Source of the DNA: an uncultured Mailhella sp.
GTDB taxonomy: Bacteria; Desulfobacterota; Desulfovibrionia; Desulfovibrionales; Desulfovibrionaceae
Reading direction: 5' to 3'
Assembly: GCA_944322695.1 (NCBI GenBank)
Contig: CALUPQ010000160.1
Span: forward strand, 1-32,889
DNA length: 32,889 nucleotides
Part shown: one piece after another, positions 1-9,649 of the stretch
Position numbering within the stretch: position 1 is the first letter of the stretch
Layout: every line of letters starts with the position of its first letter
Notes under the pieces: generated by a model
Database searches by the model: none
What the model was told of the DNA's origin: nothing
The model's input: the letters and a program-made list of their open reading frames with translations, nothing else
Position numbers and translations under genes: made by a program

Positions 1-458
1 AGGAGCGCGGCGGCGAGCTTCTGCGCACCAAGGTGGGCGACCGCTACGTCATCGAGGCCATGCGCCGTCACAACGCCATGCTCGGCGGCGAACAGTCCGG
101 CCATCTCATCTTCCGCGAGTACGGCACCACGGGCGACGGCCTTCTGGCCGCCCTGCAGATTCTGCGCATCATGCGCGAATCGGGCCGCCCCCTTTCCGAA
201 CTGGCCGACAGGCTCAAGCTCTTCCCGCAGAAGCTCGTCAACGTGGCCATCTCCCGCAAGACGCCCTTTGAAAAGTGCGAAAAGCTCATGGCGGTCAAGA
301 AGGAGGTCGAGGAGAAGCTCGGCTCCAACGGCCGCGTGCTGCTGCGCTATTCCGGAACGGAAAACCTCTGTCGCGTCATGGTGGAGGGAAAAGACGAGGA
401 CTTCGTCCGCCGCGCCGCACGAATGCTGGCCGAAGCGGCCGAAGCGGAACTGCGCTGA
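1..458 (+). CDS. glmM: Phosphoglucosamine mutase GlmM, C-terminal part (5' end outside window)
   Basis: The reading frame is open from the window edge (first full codon at base 3) to a TGA at 456-458. It gives about 151 residues of the C-terminal half of an alpha-D-phosphohexomutase. The GGEQSGH stretch is the sugar-binding loop of domain 3, and RYSGTEN is the phosphate-binding loop of domain 4; both are typical of GlmM. The enzyme interconverts glucosamine 6-phosphate and glucosamine 1-phosphate in the cytoplasm, on the path to UDP-GlcNAc for peptidoglycan and LPS. The phosphoserine loop lies upstream of the window. The GTG at 33 is internal and is not a start. rpoN follows after 75 bp on the same strand. 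PGM/PMM paralogues are possible, but the GGEQSGH and SGTEN combination and the length fit GlmM best. Confidence 0.9.
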   Translation, partial: ERGGELLRTKVGDRYVIEAMRRHNAMLGGEQSGHLIFREYGTTGDGLLAALQILRIMRESGRPLSELADRLKLFPQKLVNVAISRKTPFEKCEKLMAVKKEVEEKLGSNGRVLLRYSGTENLCRVMVEGKDEDFVRRAARMLAEAAEAELR

Positions 459-533
459 CATCGTGTCCGGCGCGGGAATGGCCGCGCCGCGCCCTTCTCG
501 CCCGGTTCACCCGAAACTCCACCAGGGGACATT

Positions 534-1970
534 ATGGCTTTCGAAATACGGCAACAATTCAAACTAAGCCAGCAGCTCCACATGACGCCCATGCTCAAGC
601 AGGCCATTTCCCTGCTGCTGTTTTCCCGTCAGGAACTTGTGGAAGCCGTGCAGCGCGAGCTGCTGGAAAACCCTTTTCTTGAGGAACGCGAAGCGGAAGG
701 CAGTCCCGTCGCCGGCGACATGGAGCAGGACAAGCGCCATTCGGAGCAGGACAGCCCCTGGCCTCAGGAGGAAGTCGCCCGAAGCGCCGAATGGGAGGAA
801 TATCTCGGAGAATTTTCCAGTCAGTCGCGCATAGCCCAGCAGGAATACGAGGCCGCCGAACAGGACGGCAATCCGCTGGAGGCCTGCCATGCCGCAGAAC
901 CCACGCTGGAAGCGCACCTCATGGCCCAGCTTCTGCTCTCAAGGCTGAGCGAGCGGCAGAAGTCCATCGGCGAATGCATCATCGGCAACCTCGACGAAAC
1001 GGGCTATCTCACCGCCACGGACGAGGAAATCGCCGCCCTTGCGGGCGTCGAGGCGGCGGAAGTCGCCCCGGTGCTTTCCGTCGTGCAGAACTTCGACCCC
1101 GTGGGCGTGGCCGCGCGCTCCCTTTCCGAATGTCTGCTCATACAGATGCGCGCCGAGCACTACGACCGCGACCCCATCCTCGTGAGTCTCGTGCGCGACC
1201 ACCTGGAGGATTTGGAAAAGCAGCGCTATAAGCCGCTGCTGCGCCAGTTCCGCATCGACCTCGAAACCCTCAAGGACTACATACGCATCATCCAGAGCCT
1301 TGAGCCGAGACCCGGCGGCAGCCTCGGCAGCGGCGCGCCCTGCCATGTGAGTCCGGACATTTTCGTGCGCAAGGTGAACGGGGAGTTCGTCATTCTCATG
1401 AACGACGAGGACTTGCCCCACCTTCAGCTTTCCCCTCTGTCCGAAGAGCTTTCCGGGCAGAACCGCTCCAGCGAGGAAAAGGACTACATGAACGACCGCC
1501 TGCGCTCGGCGGTATGGATTATCCGCAGTCTCGAAGAGCGGCAGCGCACCCTCTATCAGGTCATGGAAAGCATCGTGAAGCATCAGCACGACTTCTTCGA
1601 GTACGGCGTCTACAAGCTCAAGCCCCTGGTGCTCAAGGACATCGCCGAAGACATAGGACGCAGCGAATCGAGCATAAGCCGCATCACCACCAACAAGTAC
1701 GTGGGCACGCCCCACGGCACCTTCGAGCTCAAGTACTTCTTCAACAGCGCCCTGACCTCCCGCGACGGAAGCCAGGTCGGCTCGGAAAGCGTGAAGGCCC
1801 GCATCCGCGCCCTCATCGAAGGCGAAGACTCCGCCCATCCCCTGTCCGACGAGGAAATCAGCGCAAGGCTGCACGACGGGCTCGGCGTGAACATCGCCCG
1901 CCGCACCGTGGCCAAGTACCGCGAGGAACTCGGCCTGCCCTCCTCCTCCCGCAGAAAGAAGCATCTGTAA
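534..1970 (+). CDS. rpoN: RNA polymerase sigma-54 factor RpoN
   Basis: This 478-residue protein has the full sigma-54 layout. The N-terminus (about 1-50) is the glutamine- and leucine-rich activator-interacting region I (QQFKLSQQLHMTPMLKQAI). An acidic stretch (about 55-120) follows, then the core-binding domain. A helix-turn-helix lies around 365-405 (DIAEDIGRSESSISRITTNK). The near-invariant RpoN box ARRTVAKYRE, at about 455-464, contacts the -24 element. The start ATG has an AGGGGA Shine-Dalgarno just upstream. Sigma-54 directs RNA polymerase to -24/-12 promoters and needs an AAA+ enhancer-binding activator; none is encoded here. The gene follows glmM by 75 bp, perhaps as one transcript, and ends at a hairpin terminator. 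Confidence 0.97.
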   Translation: MAFEIRQQFKLSQQLHMTPMLKQAISLLLFSRQELVEAVQRELLENPFLEEREAEGSPVAGDMEQDKRHSEQDSPWPQEEVARSAEWEEYLGEFSSQSRIAQQEYEAAEQDGNPLEACHAAEPTLEAHLMAQLLLSRLSERQKSIGECIIGNLDETGYLTATDEEIAALAGVEAAEVAPVLSVVQNFDPVGVAARSLSECLLIQMRAEHYDRDPILVSLVRDHLEDLEKQRYKPLLRQFRIDLETLKDYIRIIQSLEPRPGGSLGSGAPCHVSPDIFVRKVNGEFVILMNDEDLPHLQLSPLSEELSGQNRSSEEKDYMNDRLRSAVWIIRSLEERQRTLYQVMESIVKHQHDFFEYGVYKLKPLVLKDIAEDIGRSESSISRITTNKYVGTPHGTFELKYFFNSALTSRDGSQVGSESVKARIRALIEGEDSAHPLSDEEISARLHDGLGVNIARRTVAKYREELGLPSSSRRKKHL

Positions 1971-1993
1971 GCGGCTTTGCCGGACATCTTCCG

Positions 1994-2028
1994 GGCGGCG
2001 CGGCACATCTGTGCCCTGCCGCCTTTTT
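1994..2028 (+). terminator. Rho-independent terminator after rpoN
   Basis: GGCGGC (1994-1999) pairs with GCCGCC (2018-2023), and GGCAC (2002-2006) with GTGCC (2011-2015). A run of five T follows directly. It lies 24 bp past the rpoN stop. Confidence 0.8.
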
Positions 2029-2230
2029 CTTTGCCCGACCCTGCGCCCCGCCGCCTCCGGAACGCGGGAAACGTCAGCCGGGCCTCTTTCAGGCGTGCGC
2101 CTCCCTTTTTCTTCCCGACGCCGCGAGCCTTCCCCTGATGTGCGGAGGAACCCGTTTCAGCCGCCGCGCCCAAGGAAGGACTCCCGTGCAAAGCGCCCCC
2201 GCAGACGGCCATTCCTCCCATGAGCCTGAA

Positions 2231-2333
2231 GAACCGGGCTGGCAGGGGTGAACGCGTGTCTGAGGAACCGGAGGGGACGACAAGACTTGATTCTCGTCGT
2301 CACTCTTCCCGCGCACCTGTGGGACCTGAGTCT
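2231..2333 (+). repeat. 103-bp direct repeat, copy 1
   Basis: It matches 2681-2783 at about 99 of 103 positions with no gaps (offset 450 bp). Each copy contains a small inverted repeat, GACGAC/GTCGTC, at 2276-2281 and 2296-2301 in this copy. No coding function is apparent. Confidence 0.85.
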
Positions 2334-2680
2334 TGCTGACTCTGTGGACGAAGAGAAAAAGGGAGTCCTCCCACGCTCCTGCGGGGCCGGGAACAGTGAC
2401 CTCAACCAACCATGGAGACGCGACCTTCCTCTCACGAGCCTGAAGAACCGGGGACTGGACGCCATTCTGGTAAAAGCACGGGAGCATCCCCCGTGCCGAG
2501 GCGCCGCGCCATTCTGACCATGTCCGCCGAGCTTGCCAAGGTGCACCCCCGCGTGTCTGAGGCGCCGTCAAAGCATCCGGACATACCGTGTGCAGAGCCG
2601 GCGCGTCCCCGTTCGCTTGCGGGCCGGGGCATCTCTGAACTGTTCTGCAGCCGTGCAGGCTCGTCCTCGGAACGAATGAG

Positions 2681-2783
2681 GAACCGGGCTGGCAGAGGTG
2701 AACGCGTGACTGAGGAACCGGAGGGGACGACAAGACTTGATTCTCGTCGTCACTCTTCCCGCGCTCCTGCGGGACCTGAGTCT
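2681..2783 (+). repeat. 103-bp direct repeat, copy 2
   Basis: Second copy of the repeat at 2231-2333, with about four substitutions. Its internal GACGAC/GTCGTC inverted repeat is conserved at 2726-2751. Confidence 0.85.
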
Positions 2784-3147
2784 GCCCTCCCCGGCAGCGA
2801 CACGGAACGCCAAACTGCGGACGGCGACGCCCCGCTGCCTCCTGAGAGCAAGCGTGCCCCTGACCTCCGCCCGTAAAAATCCTGCCTTGCGCGCATGAAC
2901 CGCCTTTTCGCCGCTCTTGCTCCCCCTCACGTTCCATGAAACGCACGCTCCCTCGCGAAAGGGGGAAGATATTTTCCACAATTTTCCCATTGTGTAAACA
3001 CAAAAATGGAAAAAACCGGTTTTTCCTCAGGCTCCGCAAAAAATATCAAAAACCCATATTTTCCCTAAGTATGCACACAAAAACAACATCCATCGGACTT
3101 TACGGGCGGACGAACGCGGCGGATGACATATTTCCGTCCCTTCACGA

Positions 3148-3176
3148 TTGCACATAATCGTAAGTTTTTGTACTAT
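3148..3176 (+). promoter_or_regulatory. Possible sigma-70 promoter for livK
   Basis: TTGCAC (3148-3153), a 17-bp spacer and TACTAT (3171-3176) lie about 50 bp upstream of the livK ATG, in the only AT-rich part of the spacer. The -35 match is weak and the -10 matches at 4 of 6 positions, so this is a candidate only. Confidence 0.35.
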
Positions 3177-3226
3177 TCCCCCATCTGTTTCACATGACCC
3201 TGTGTCCTGTTACCCGGAGGATTGTT

Positions 3227-4366
3227 ATGAAGCTTTCCCGTGTGTTCGCCTCTGTGGCCATGGCCGCCATGGCCTGCGGCCTCGCCTTCCCCGCCATGGC
3301 CGCCGAGCCCGTCAAAATCGGCGTGTATCTGCCCCTCACCGGTCAGAACGCCTTCGGCGGTCAGCTCGAGCTTGACGGCATCAAACTCGCCCAGCAGGCA
3401 AAACCCCAAGTGCTCGGCCGTGACGTCGAGCTGGTCGTCGTGGACAACAAGTCCGACAAGGTGGAAGCGGCCAACGCCGTGAAGCGCCTTGTGGAGCGCG
3501 ACAACGTTTCCGCCTACATCGGCACCTACGGCTCCTCCCTGGCCATGGCCGGCGGCGAAGTCGGCGAAAAGGCCAAGGTTCCCGGCGTGGGCACCTCCTG
3601 CACCAATCCTCTCGTGACCCAGGGCAAGAAATACTACTTCCGCGCCTGCTTCATCGACCCCTATCAGGGCGCTGCCGCCGCCTCCTACGCCTACAAGACC
3701 CTCGGCATGAAGAAGGCCGCCATTCTCATGGACGTGGCCAACGACTATTCCGTGGGCCTGTGCAACTTCTTCAAGCGCTCCTATAAGAAGCTCGGCGGCG
3801 AAATCGTGGCCGACATGAAGTACAACTCCGGCGACCAGGACTTCACCGCCCAGCTCACCGAAATCATCAATCAGAAGCCCGACATCGTGTTCATGCCCGC
3901 CTACTTCGCCGAAGGCGCCATCATCATGAAGCAGGCCCGCGAACTCGGCGGCACCTTCGTCATGATGGGCGCGGACGCCATGGACAACCCCGACACCCTG
4001 AAAATCGGCGGCAAGGCCGTGGAAGGCTTCCTGCACACCACCTTCCCCTATGACGTCAACATGCCCAACATGAGCGACGCCGCCAAGGCCTTCACCGCCG
4101 AATGGAAGGCCGCCTATCCCGACAAGGACCCCAACGTGAACTCCGCTCTCGGGTACGTGTGCTACAACCTCATTCTCGACGCCATCACCCGCGCCGGTTC
4201 CGCCGACCCCGAAGCCATCACCAAGGCTCTCGCCGAAACCAAGAACTTCGCCACCCCGCTCGGCAACCTGTCCATCAACGCCACCCACGACGCCGAACTG
4301 CCCGTGGGCATCATCCAGTACAAGGACGGCAAGCGCACCTACATCGGCGAAGCCATTGCCGAATAA
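3227..4366 (+). CDS. livK: Branched-chain amino acid ABC transporter, substrate-binding protein
   Basis: This is a 379-residue periplasmic binding protein of the LivK/LivJ type (Peripla_BP_6 fold). The start at 3227 is chosen over the upstream in-frame ATG at 3194 because GGAGG (3216-3220) sits just before it and it opens a clean Sec signal peptide. That peptide has a Lys/Arg n-region, an Ala-rich core and probable cleavage at AMA|AEP near residue 26. The mature N-terminus (VKIGVYLPLTGQNAFGG) is the usual first strand and ligand loop of the family. It should capture Leu/Ile/Val or a related amino acid and deliver it to LivHMGF, encoded next. The exact ligand cannot be read from the sequence. 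It is the first gene of the liv operon. Confidence 0.92.
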   Translation: MKLSRVFASVAMAAMACGLAFPAMAAEPVKIGVYLPLTGQNAFGGQLELDGIKLAQQAKPQVLGRDVELVVVDNKSDKVEAANAVKRLVERDNVSAYIGTYGSSLAMAGGEVGEKAKVPGVGTSCTNPLVTQGKKYYFRACFIDPYQGAAAASYAYKTLGMKKAAILMDVANDYSVGLCNFFKRSYKKLGGEIVADMKYNSGDQDFTAQLTEIINQKPDIVFMPAYFAEGAIIMKQARELGGTFVMMGADAMDNPDTLKIGGKAVEGFLHTTFPYDVNMPNMSDAAKAFTAEWKAAYPDKDPNVNSALGYVCYNLILDAITRAGSADPEAITKALAETKNFATPLGNLSINATHDAELPVGIIQYKDGKRTYIGEAIAE

Positions 4367-4374
4367 TCACCTCC

Positions 4375-4397
4375 GGGCCGGGGCCCGTCCCCGGCCC
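4375..4397 (+). other. GC-rich hairpin between livK and livH
   Basis: A perfect 9-bp stem, GGGCCGGGG/CCCCGGCCC, with a 5-nt loop starts 8 bp after the livK stop. No T-run follows, so it is not a classical terminator. It could protect the livK mRNA 3' end or cause partial termination, giving more binding protein than membrane subunits, as is usual for such operons. That role is inferred. Confidence 0.55.
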
Positions 4398-4582
4398 GTG
4401 CCTCATGCGCCGGTTCCTGCGGCCGACGCTTTCCGAAACATGCACAAGGACGCGCCGCCTGTGCGCCGTGCCGGTTCTCCGGCCTGCGCAGGGCGGCATG
4501 TCGCAAAACGCCCGCACCTTTTACCCCCGGCCGGGACGAGCCAGCCGTCCCACGTTCCGCCACCGGCCGAAAAGGGTTCCCC

Positions 4583-5476
4583 ATGAGTCTGGAATTATTC
4601 CTCCAACACTTTTTCAACGCGCTGACGCTGGGCTCGCTCTACGGCCTCATCGCCATCGGTTACACCATGGTGTACGGCATTCTGCGCCTCATCAACTTTG
4701 CCCACGGCGACATCCTCATGCTCGGCGCCTACTTCGTCTTCTACGGCACCACGCTCTTCTGTCTGCCCTGGCCCGTGGCCGTGGTGGTGGCCATCCTGGG
4801 TTCCGCCGGTCTCGGCGTGCTCATGGACAAAATCGCCTACCGGCCCCTGCGTGACGCGCCGCGCATTTCCGCGCTCATCAGCGCCATTGCCGTATCCTTC
4901 TTCCTGGAAAGCCTCGCCGTGGTGGTCTTCACGGGCCTTCCCCGTCCCGTGCACCAGCCCGAATGGCTCGTGAGCATCATCACCATAGGCGGCGCGCGCC
5001 TCATGCCCCTCACCCTGCTCGTGCCCGGCGTGACGGCCATTCTGGTGGCGGCGCTTCTCTACGTCGTCTATCACACCAAGCCCGGCCTCGCCATGCAGGC
5101 CATTTCCAAGGACATCGAAACCACGCGCATGCTCGGCGTGTCCGTGGACAAAATCATAGCCCTCGCCTTCGCCATCGGCTCCGCGCTGGCCGCGGCCTCG
5201 GGCATCATGTGGGCACTGCGCTACCCGCAAATCAACCCCTACATGGGCGTCTTCCCCGGCTTCAAGGCCTTCATCGCCGCGGTGTTCGGGGGCATCGGCT
5301 CCATTCAGGGCGCGGTTATCGGCGGGCTCATGCTCGGCTTCATCGAAATCATGGCCGTCGCCTTCTTCCCGGAACTTTCCGGCTACCGCGACGCCTTCGC
5401 CTTCATTCTGCTGGTCGTTGTCCTTCTGGTGAAGCCCACCGGCCTGTTCGGTGAAAAACAGAAGGAGAAAATCTGA
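4583..5476 (+). CDS. livH: Branched-chain amino acid ABC transporter permease LivH
   Basis: This is a 297-residue hydrophobic inner-membrane protein of the LivH family (BPD_transp_2), with roughly eight transmembrane helices. The N-terminal segment (GSLYGLIAIGYTMVYGILRL, then INFAHGD) is the family hallmark. The C-terminal EAA-like loop (FPGFKAFIAAVFGGIGSIQG) docks the ATPases. It forms a heterodimeric channel with LivM. The gene starts 216 bp after livK with AAAAGGG upstream, and its TGA overlaps the livM ATG by one base (TGATG), indicating translational coupling. Confidence 0.94.
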   Translation: MSLELFLQHFFNALTLGSLYGLIAIGYTMVYGILRLINFAHGDILMLGAYFVFYGTTLFCLPWPVAVVVAILGSAGLGVLMDKIAYRPLRDAPRISALISAIAVSFFLESLAVVVFTGLPRPVHQPEWLVSIITIGGARLMPLTLLVPGVTAILVAALLYVVYHTKPGLAMQAISKDIETTRMLGVSVDKIIALAFAIGSALAAASGIMWALRYPQINPYMGVFPGFKAFIAAVFGGIGSIQGAVIGGLMLGFIEIMAVAFFPELSGYRDAFAFILLVVVLLVKPTGLFGEKQKEKI

Positions 5477-6587
5477 TGACGGCATCAAGAGAAAACTCCT
5501 CAAGCTTCCGCAATCACACGCTTACCGTTCTGGCCATCGTCCTGCTCTTCCTCTTCCTCTGGTGGGCGGACGGCAGCATGGCCGAAGACCTCGGCCTCTC
5601 CTTCCTGCCCGAAGGCCTCAACGGCTATGAAGTGCAGATTCTCAACCTCGTGGCCGTGTACGGCATTCTCGCCATATCCCTGAACATCATCTACGGCTTC
5701 ACCGGCATGTTCTCCCTGGGCCATGCCGGCTTCATGGCCATAGGCGCCTACGTTTCCGCCCTGTGCGTGCTCACGCCCGACCAGAAGGAAATGATGTGGA
5801 TTATCGACGAAATCCTGCCCTCGCTGGCCGCCCTGCACACGCCCTTCTGGTTCTCCGTCATCCTCGGCGGTCTCGTGGCCACGGTGTTCGCCCTCCTCAT
5901 CGGCATTCCGGTGCTCAGGCTCGGCGGCGACTACCTCGGCATCGCCACGCTGGGCTTTTCGGAAATCATCCGCGTGCTCATCGTGAACGCCACGCCCATC
6001 ACCAACGGCTCCCTCGGCATCAAGGGCATTCCCTGCCACACCGACCTGTTCACCAGCTTCATCTGGCTGCTCGTGGTGGTGTTCTGCACGGTGAGACTGC
6101 TTTCCAGCAACTTCGGCAACGTGCTCAAAGCCGTGCGCGACGACGAAATCGCCGCGCAGGTCATGGGCATCAACGTGTTCCACACCAAGCTCTTCTCCTT
6201 CTGCCTCGGCGCCTTTCTCGCCGGCGTGGGCGGCGCGCTGCTCGGCAACCTTCTCACCACCATCGACCCCAAGATGTTCACCTTCCTGCTCACCTACAAC
6301 ATCCTCATGATTGTGGTGGCGGGCGGCCTCGGCTCCATCTCCGGCAGCATCATAGGCAGCGTCATCATCACGGTGCTGCTCGAATGGCTGCGCGTGGTGG
6401 AGGAGCCCCTCAATCTCGGCTTCGTGGAAATCCCCGGCATACCCGGCATGCGCATGGTGGTCTTCTCTGTGTGCCTGCTCGTCATCATCCTGTACCGTCG
6501 TGAAGGCATCATGGGCATGCGGGAAATCACCTGGGACGGCATAGCGGCCTTCCTTTCCCGCTTCGGCCGCAAGAAGGAGAACAGGGC

Positions 6588-6591
<4 letters not shown>
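5476..6591 (+). CDS. livM: Branched-chain amino acid ABC transporter permease LivM
   Basis: This is a 371-residue multi-spanning membrane protein of the LivM family. It has a hydrophobic N-terminus, the LivM signature LNIIYGFTGMFSLGHAGFMA at about 70-90, and the C-terminal cytoplasmic loop region (LTTIDPKMFTFLLTYNILMI) followed by GGLGSISGSIIGS. It pairs with LivH to form the permease pore. It starts within the livH stop codon and its end overlaps the livG start (ATGA), so the operon is tightly coupled. The N-terminal extension of about 60 residues includes a hydrophobic helix and is normal for LivM. Confidence 0.93.
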
Positions 6592-7362
<771 letters not shown>

Positions 7363-7376
<14 letters not shown>

Positions 7377-8085
7377 AGACCTTCATGTGCATTACGGCGG
7401 CATTCACGCCGTCAAGGGCGTGTCCCTTTCCATTCCCCGCGGCAGCGTGGTCACGCTCATCGGCGCCAACGGCGCGGGCAAGAGCAGCATCATCCGCTCC
7501 ATCGCAGGCCTCGTGAAAGGCGCGAAGGGCGAAATTCTGCTCACCAGAAACGAAGGCGACAAGCCTCTGAACCTGCTGGGCCTGCCCGCCGAAAACATGG
7601 TGAGAAACGGCGTGGCCCTGAGCCCCGAAGGACGCCGCATCCTGCCCCACCTCACCGTGGCCGAAAACCTCACCCTCGGCGCGTGGTGCCGCAAGGATGA
7701 AGACGGCATCGCCCGCGACAGGGAACTGGTGTACGACATGTTCCCCCGCCTCCGGGAACGGAGCTGGCAGAAGGGCGGTACCCTTTCCGGCGGCGAACAG
7801 CAGATGCTCGCCGTGGGCCGCGCCCTCATGAGCCGTCCCGACCTCGTCATGCTGGACGAGCCCTCCCTCGGGCTTGCGCCTCTGCTGGTGCGGGAAATAT
7901 TCGACATCATCCGCCGCATCAATGAAAACGGCAAAACCGTGCTCCTTGTGGAGCAGAACGCCTACGCCGCCCTTTCCATCGCCGACTACGCCTACATTCT
8001 CGAAGTCGGCTCCGTGGTTCTGGAAGGCCCGGGCAAGGAAATGCTGAAGAACCCCAAGGTCCGCGCAGCCTACCTCGGCGGATAG
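7363..8085 (+). CDS. livF: Branched-chain amino acid ABC transporter ATP-binding protein LivF
   Basis: This is a 240-residue ABC ATPase. Walker A is GANGAGKS at 34-41, the signature LSGGEQQ at 141-147, Walker B VMLDEPSLG at about 162-170, and the H-loop is replaced by VEQNAYAAL, as is normal for LivF. The SPEGRRILPHLTVAENL stretch (about 87-103) is a LivF hallmark. It is the last gene of livKHMGF; its ATG lies 14 bp inside livG. A strong terminator follows about 100 bp downstream. Confidence 0.94.
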
Positions 8086-8186
8086 CTGAAAGGCGGAAAC
8101 TGGCGGACATTCGCGCGCCGGGGCAAGGCTCGAGCTTCTCCCAAAACGCCGCTCCCCTGCCCTTTCCGCCACGCAAAACATCTCAG

Positions 8187-8217
8187 GGACACGCCCCTTG
8201 CGGGCGTGTCCTTTTTT
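8187..8217 (+). terminator. Rho-independent terminator of the liv operon
   Basis: A perfect 10-bp stem, GGACACGCCC/GGGCGTGTCC, with a 5-nt loop (8197-8201) is followed by six T. It closes the livKHMGF transcript. Confidence 0.9.
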
Positions 8218-8335
8218 AATGACGCAGCGCCTTGATGATGGAGACTGTTCGGGAATCGAGAGAGACGACGTGCGGCGGGAAAGAACAGGACCGCCCCATG
8301 CCGGGGAAGCGGCGCAGACAACGCCAAGGCCGATA

Positions 8336-8407
8336 GGCCGGACAGGGCCCCGCCTTAGCCGCTCAGCAAAAACTGCGGCACGAGAAAGTCGCCTCTCTTC
8401 CGCCGCC
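8336..8407 (+). repeat. 72-bp direct repeat, copy 1
   Basis: It matches 8544-8615 (offset 208 bp) with only a few substitutions, starting at GGCCGGACAGGGCCCCGCC and running to CTCTCTTCCGCCGC. There is no coding signal. Confidence 0.85.
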
Positions 8408-8543
8408 GCTTCTTCGAAAAGAGTCCCGCCCGCACGGCGCATGCAAAAACAGGGCCTCCGCCTTTTGCCACGCTCTTATCCGATGGCGGAAGGAAAAAGC
8501 CCCGACAGGCTGAGCGTTGCAGACGAACGGGAACAGACGTGCT

Positions 8544-8615
8544 GGCCGGACAGGGCCCCGCCTTAGCCGCTCAGAAAAAACTGCGGCATGAGAAAGTCGC
8601 CTCTCTTCCGCCGCT
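8544..8615 (+). repeat. 72-bp direct repeat, copy 2
   Basis: Second copy of the repeat at 8336-8407, near-identical over its length. Both copies sit between two terminators, outside any gene. Confidence 0.85.
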
Positions 8616-8651
8616 CTGCAGAGAAGAACGGTTCCCTCAGAAAAGACGCAC

Positions 8652-8691
8652 GAAAAGGCACGGGGCCCGCGCTGAAAAGTGCGGGCCCCGT
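8652..8691 (-). terminator. Terminator of the DUF1877 gene
   Basis: A perfect 11-bp stem, ACGGGGCCCGC (8660-8670) with GCGGGCCCCGT (8681-8691), lies 10 bp past the stop of the minus-strand gene. On the minus strand a short TTTT run follows at the distal side. The T-run is short, so efficiency is uncertain. Confidence 0.65.
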
Positions 8692-8701
8692 CGGCGGAAC
8701 G

Positions 8702-9196
8702 CTACGTCAGATAAATGCCGACGGTCTGCCCCTCTCCGGCGGGCTCTTCGAAAAGCTCCTTCATTTCCGACACGTGATGCCAGACGTACTCGAAAAAGTC
8801 CTCTTCGTCGTCATCTTCCGTCACGGGATAAATCTCGTTTTCCAGCATGTCCTCCACGTGGAAGCGCTCCCTGAAGTCCTCTTCGGAAAGCGCATTCAGC
8901 GCGGCGGAAAGGTCCCTGACGTCTCCCGGTTCGATGAGCATGGCGGAAAACTCGTCCCCGTCCTCTTCGCGGAGCTTGTTGCCGCTCAGGACAAGACGGC
9001 TGAAAATGTTGTCCTCGTCCCCGCCGAAGGCCGTTCCGTTCAGTGCGAACTGTATGGCGTGCCATGCGTTGTCCACGGCCAGAATGGCGTCTGCCAGGGT
9101 TTTGTCATAGACGAAGTCCGTCAGTTCATGCTTGCCGCTGCGGATGTCTTCTACGGTACTTTCGCTCGTTCTGAAGTAGTTTCCCGCCGTTGCCAT
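8702..9196 (-). CDS. DUF1877 (YfbM-like) family protein
   Basis: This is a 164-residue acidic protein. The start at 9196 is chosen because AGGAGAAAG lies just upstream and the family similarity begins there; the in-frame region above it, up to 9367, reads as Arg-rich spacer. The pattern of an N-terminal strand and helix, then DNAWHAIQFALNGTAFGGDE at about 43-62, then an LSEEDFRERF helix and a final acidic helix with EYVWHHVSEMKELF, is that of DUF1877/YfbM. The W-H pair and the GGD turn are the conserved core. The biochemical function of this family is not established. The gene stands alone between long spacers and has its own hairpin terminator. No signal peptide or membrane segment is seen, so it is probably cytoplasmic. 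Confidence 0.85.
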   Translation of the reverse strand: MATAGNYFRTSESTVEDIRSGKHELTDFVYDKTLADAILAVDNAWHAIQFALNGTAFGGDEDNIFSRLVLSGNKLREEDGDEFSAMLIEPGDVRDLSAALNALSEEDFRERFHVEDMLENEIYPVTEDDDEEDFFEYVWHHVSEMKELFEEPAGEGQTVGIYLT

Positions 9197-9649
9197 TCGT
9201 ACTTTCTCCTTTCTTACCACGGCAATATGCATGAACGGCCGCCTGTTGCGGCCCTCCCGTTCATGCCGCGCCCGCCGCACGCGGGCTTTCCGGGGAACGG
9301 GGCGCAAGTCGCAGTGCATGCGGAGCCTGTTGCATCCGCCCTTTCCCCTATGCTGACAATAGAGCATTTCCGTATCTATCCGTCAATGCCTGTGCGGCAT
9401 TTCGTATCCGCCCCGGCCTCTCTTCCGGGCACGGGGCGAAGCTCGCTGCCCGCGGACGTTTCTCAAAAGGGTGAAAGGAACGCCATGAAGCCGCGGGCAC
9501 GGCCCTCCCGGGACTTGACAGAACAGCCGGTTAAAGCTCTTTTGTTCTCTGGCCGCACCACCATTTCCGCATGACGGCACGCCGGACGCCTCCGGCCTTT
9601 TTGCCGCACGGCCACTTCAACGGGACCCAGCTCCCCATCAGGACGACTC
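9197..9649. other. Spacer between DUF1877 gene and znuA
   Basis: The two flanking genes diverge, so promoters for both should lie here. A consensus -35 TTGACA is present at 9515-9520, but no good -10 stands at the right distance. I see no convincing Zur-type palindrome. No gene is supported. Confidence 0.5.

Larger units (their letters stand above)
2029..3147. other. Long non-coding spacer between rpoN and livK
   Basis: About 1.1 kb with no convincing gene on either strand. The open frames here lack ribosome binding sites, have repetitive low-complexity translations and match no family I recognise. It contains a 103-bp direct repeat (2231-2333 and 2681-2783) and a further 17-nt exact match shared by 2222-2238 and 2436-2452. 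The last part (about 2990-3147) becomes AT-rich and probably holds livK upstream regulatory DNA. Confidence 0.6.
8218..8651. other. Non-coding spacer with a direct repeat
   Basis: I find no gene on either strand. The spacer lies between the liv terminator and the terminator of the DUF1877 gene and contains the 72-bp direct repeat at 8336-8407 and 8544-8615. Confidence 0.6.

Noticed and set aside
2222..2783. CRISPR-like array in the first spacer
   Set aside because: Only two long copies with irregular spacing; no short regular repeats with unique spacers, and no cas genes.
2089..3039. Long minus-strand open frame (316 codons) in the rpoN-livK spacer
   Set aside because: It has no ribosome site and a repetitive, family-less translation. 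Its length is explained by high GC and by the 103-bp repeat, whose 450-bp offset preserves the frame.
3173..4288. 371-codon minus-strand frame opposite livK
   Set aside because: Antisense shadow of a well-supported gene; Gly/Val/His-rich with no family features.
9197..9367. N-terminal extension of the DUF1877 protein to the ATG at 9367
   Set aside because: The extension is Arg-rich and unlike the family. A good Shine-Dalgarno and the family start coincide at 9196.
9515..9543. Promoter for znuA from the TTGACA at 9515
   Set aside because: The hexamer is perfect, but the sequence 17 bp downstream (TCTTTT) is a poor -10, so it is not listed as a feature.
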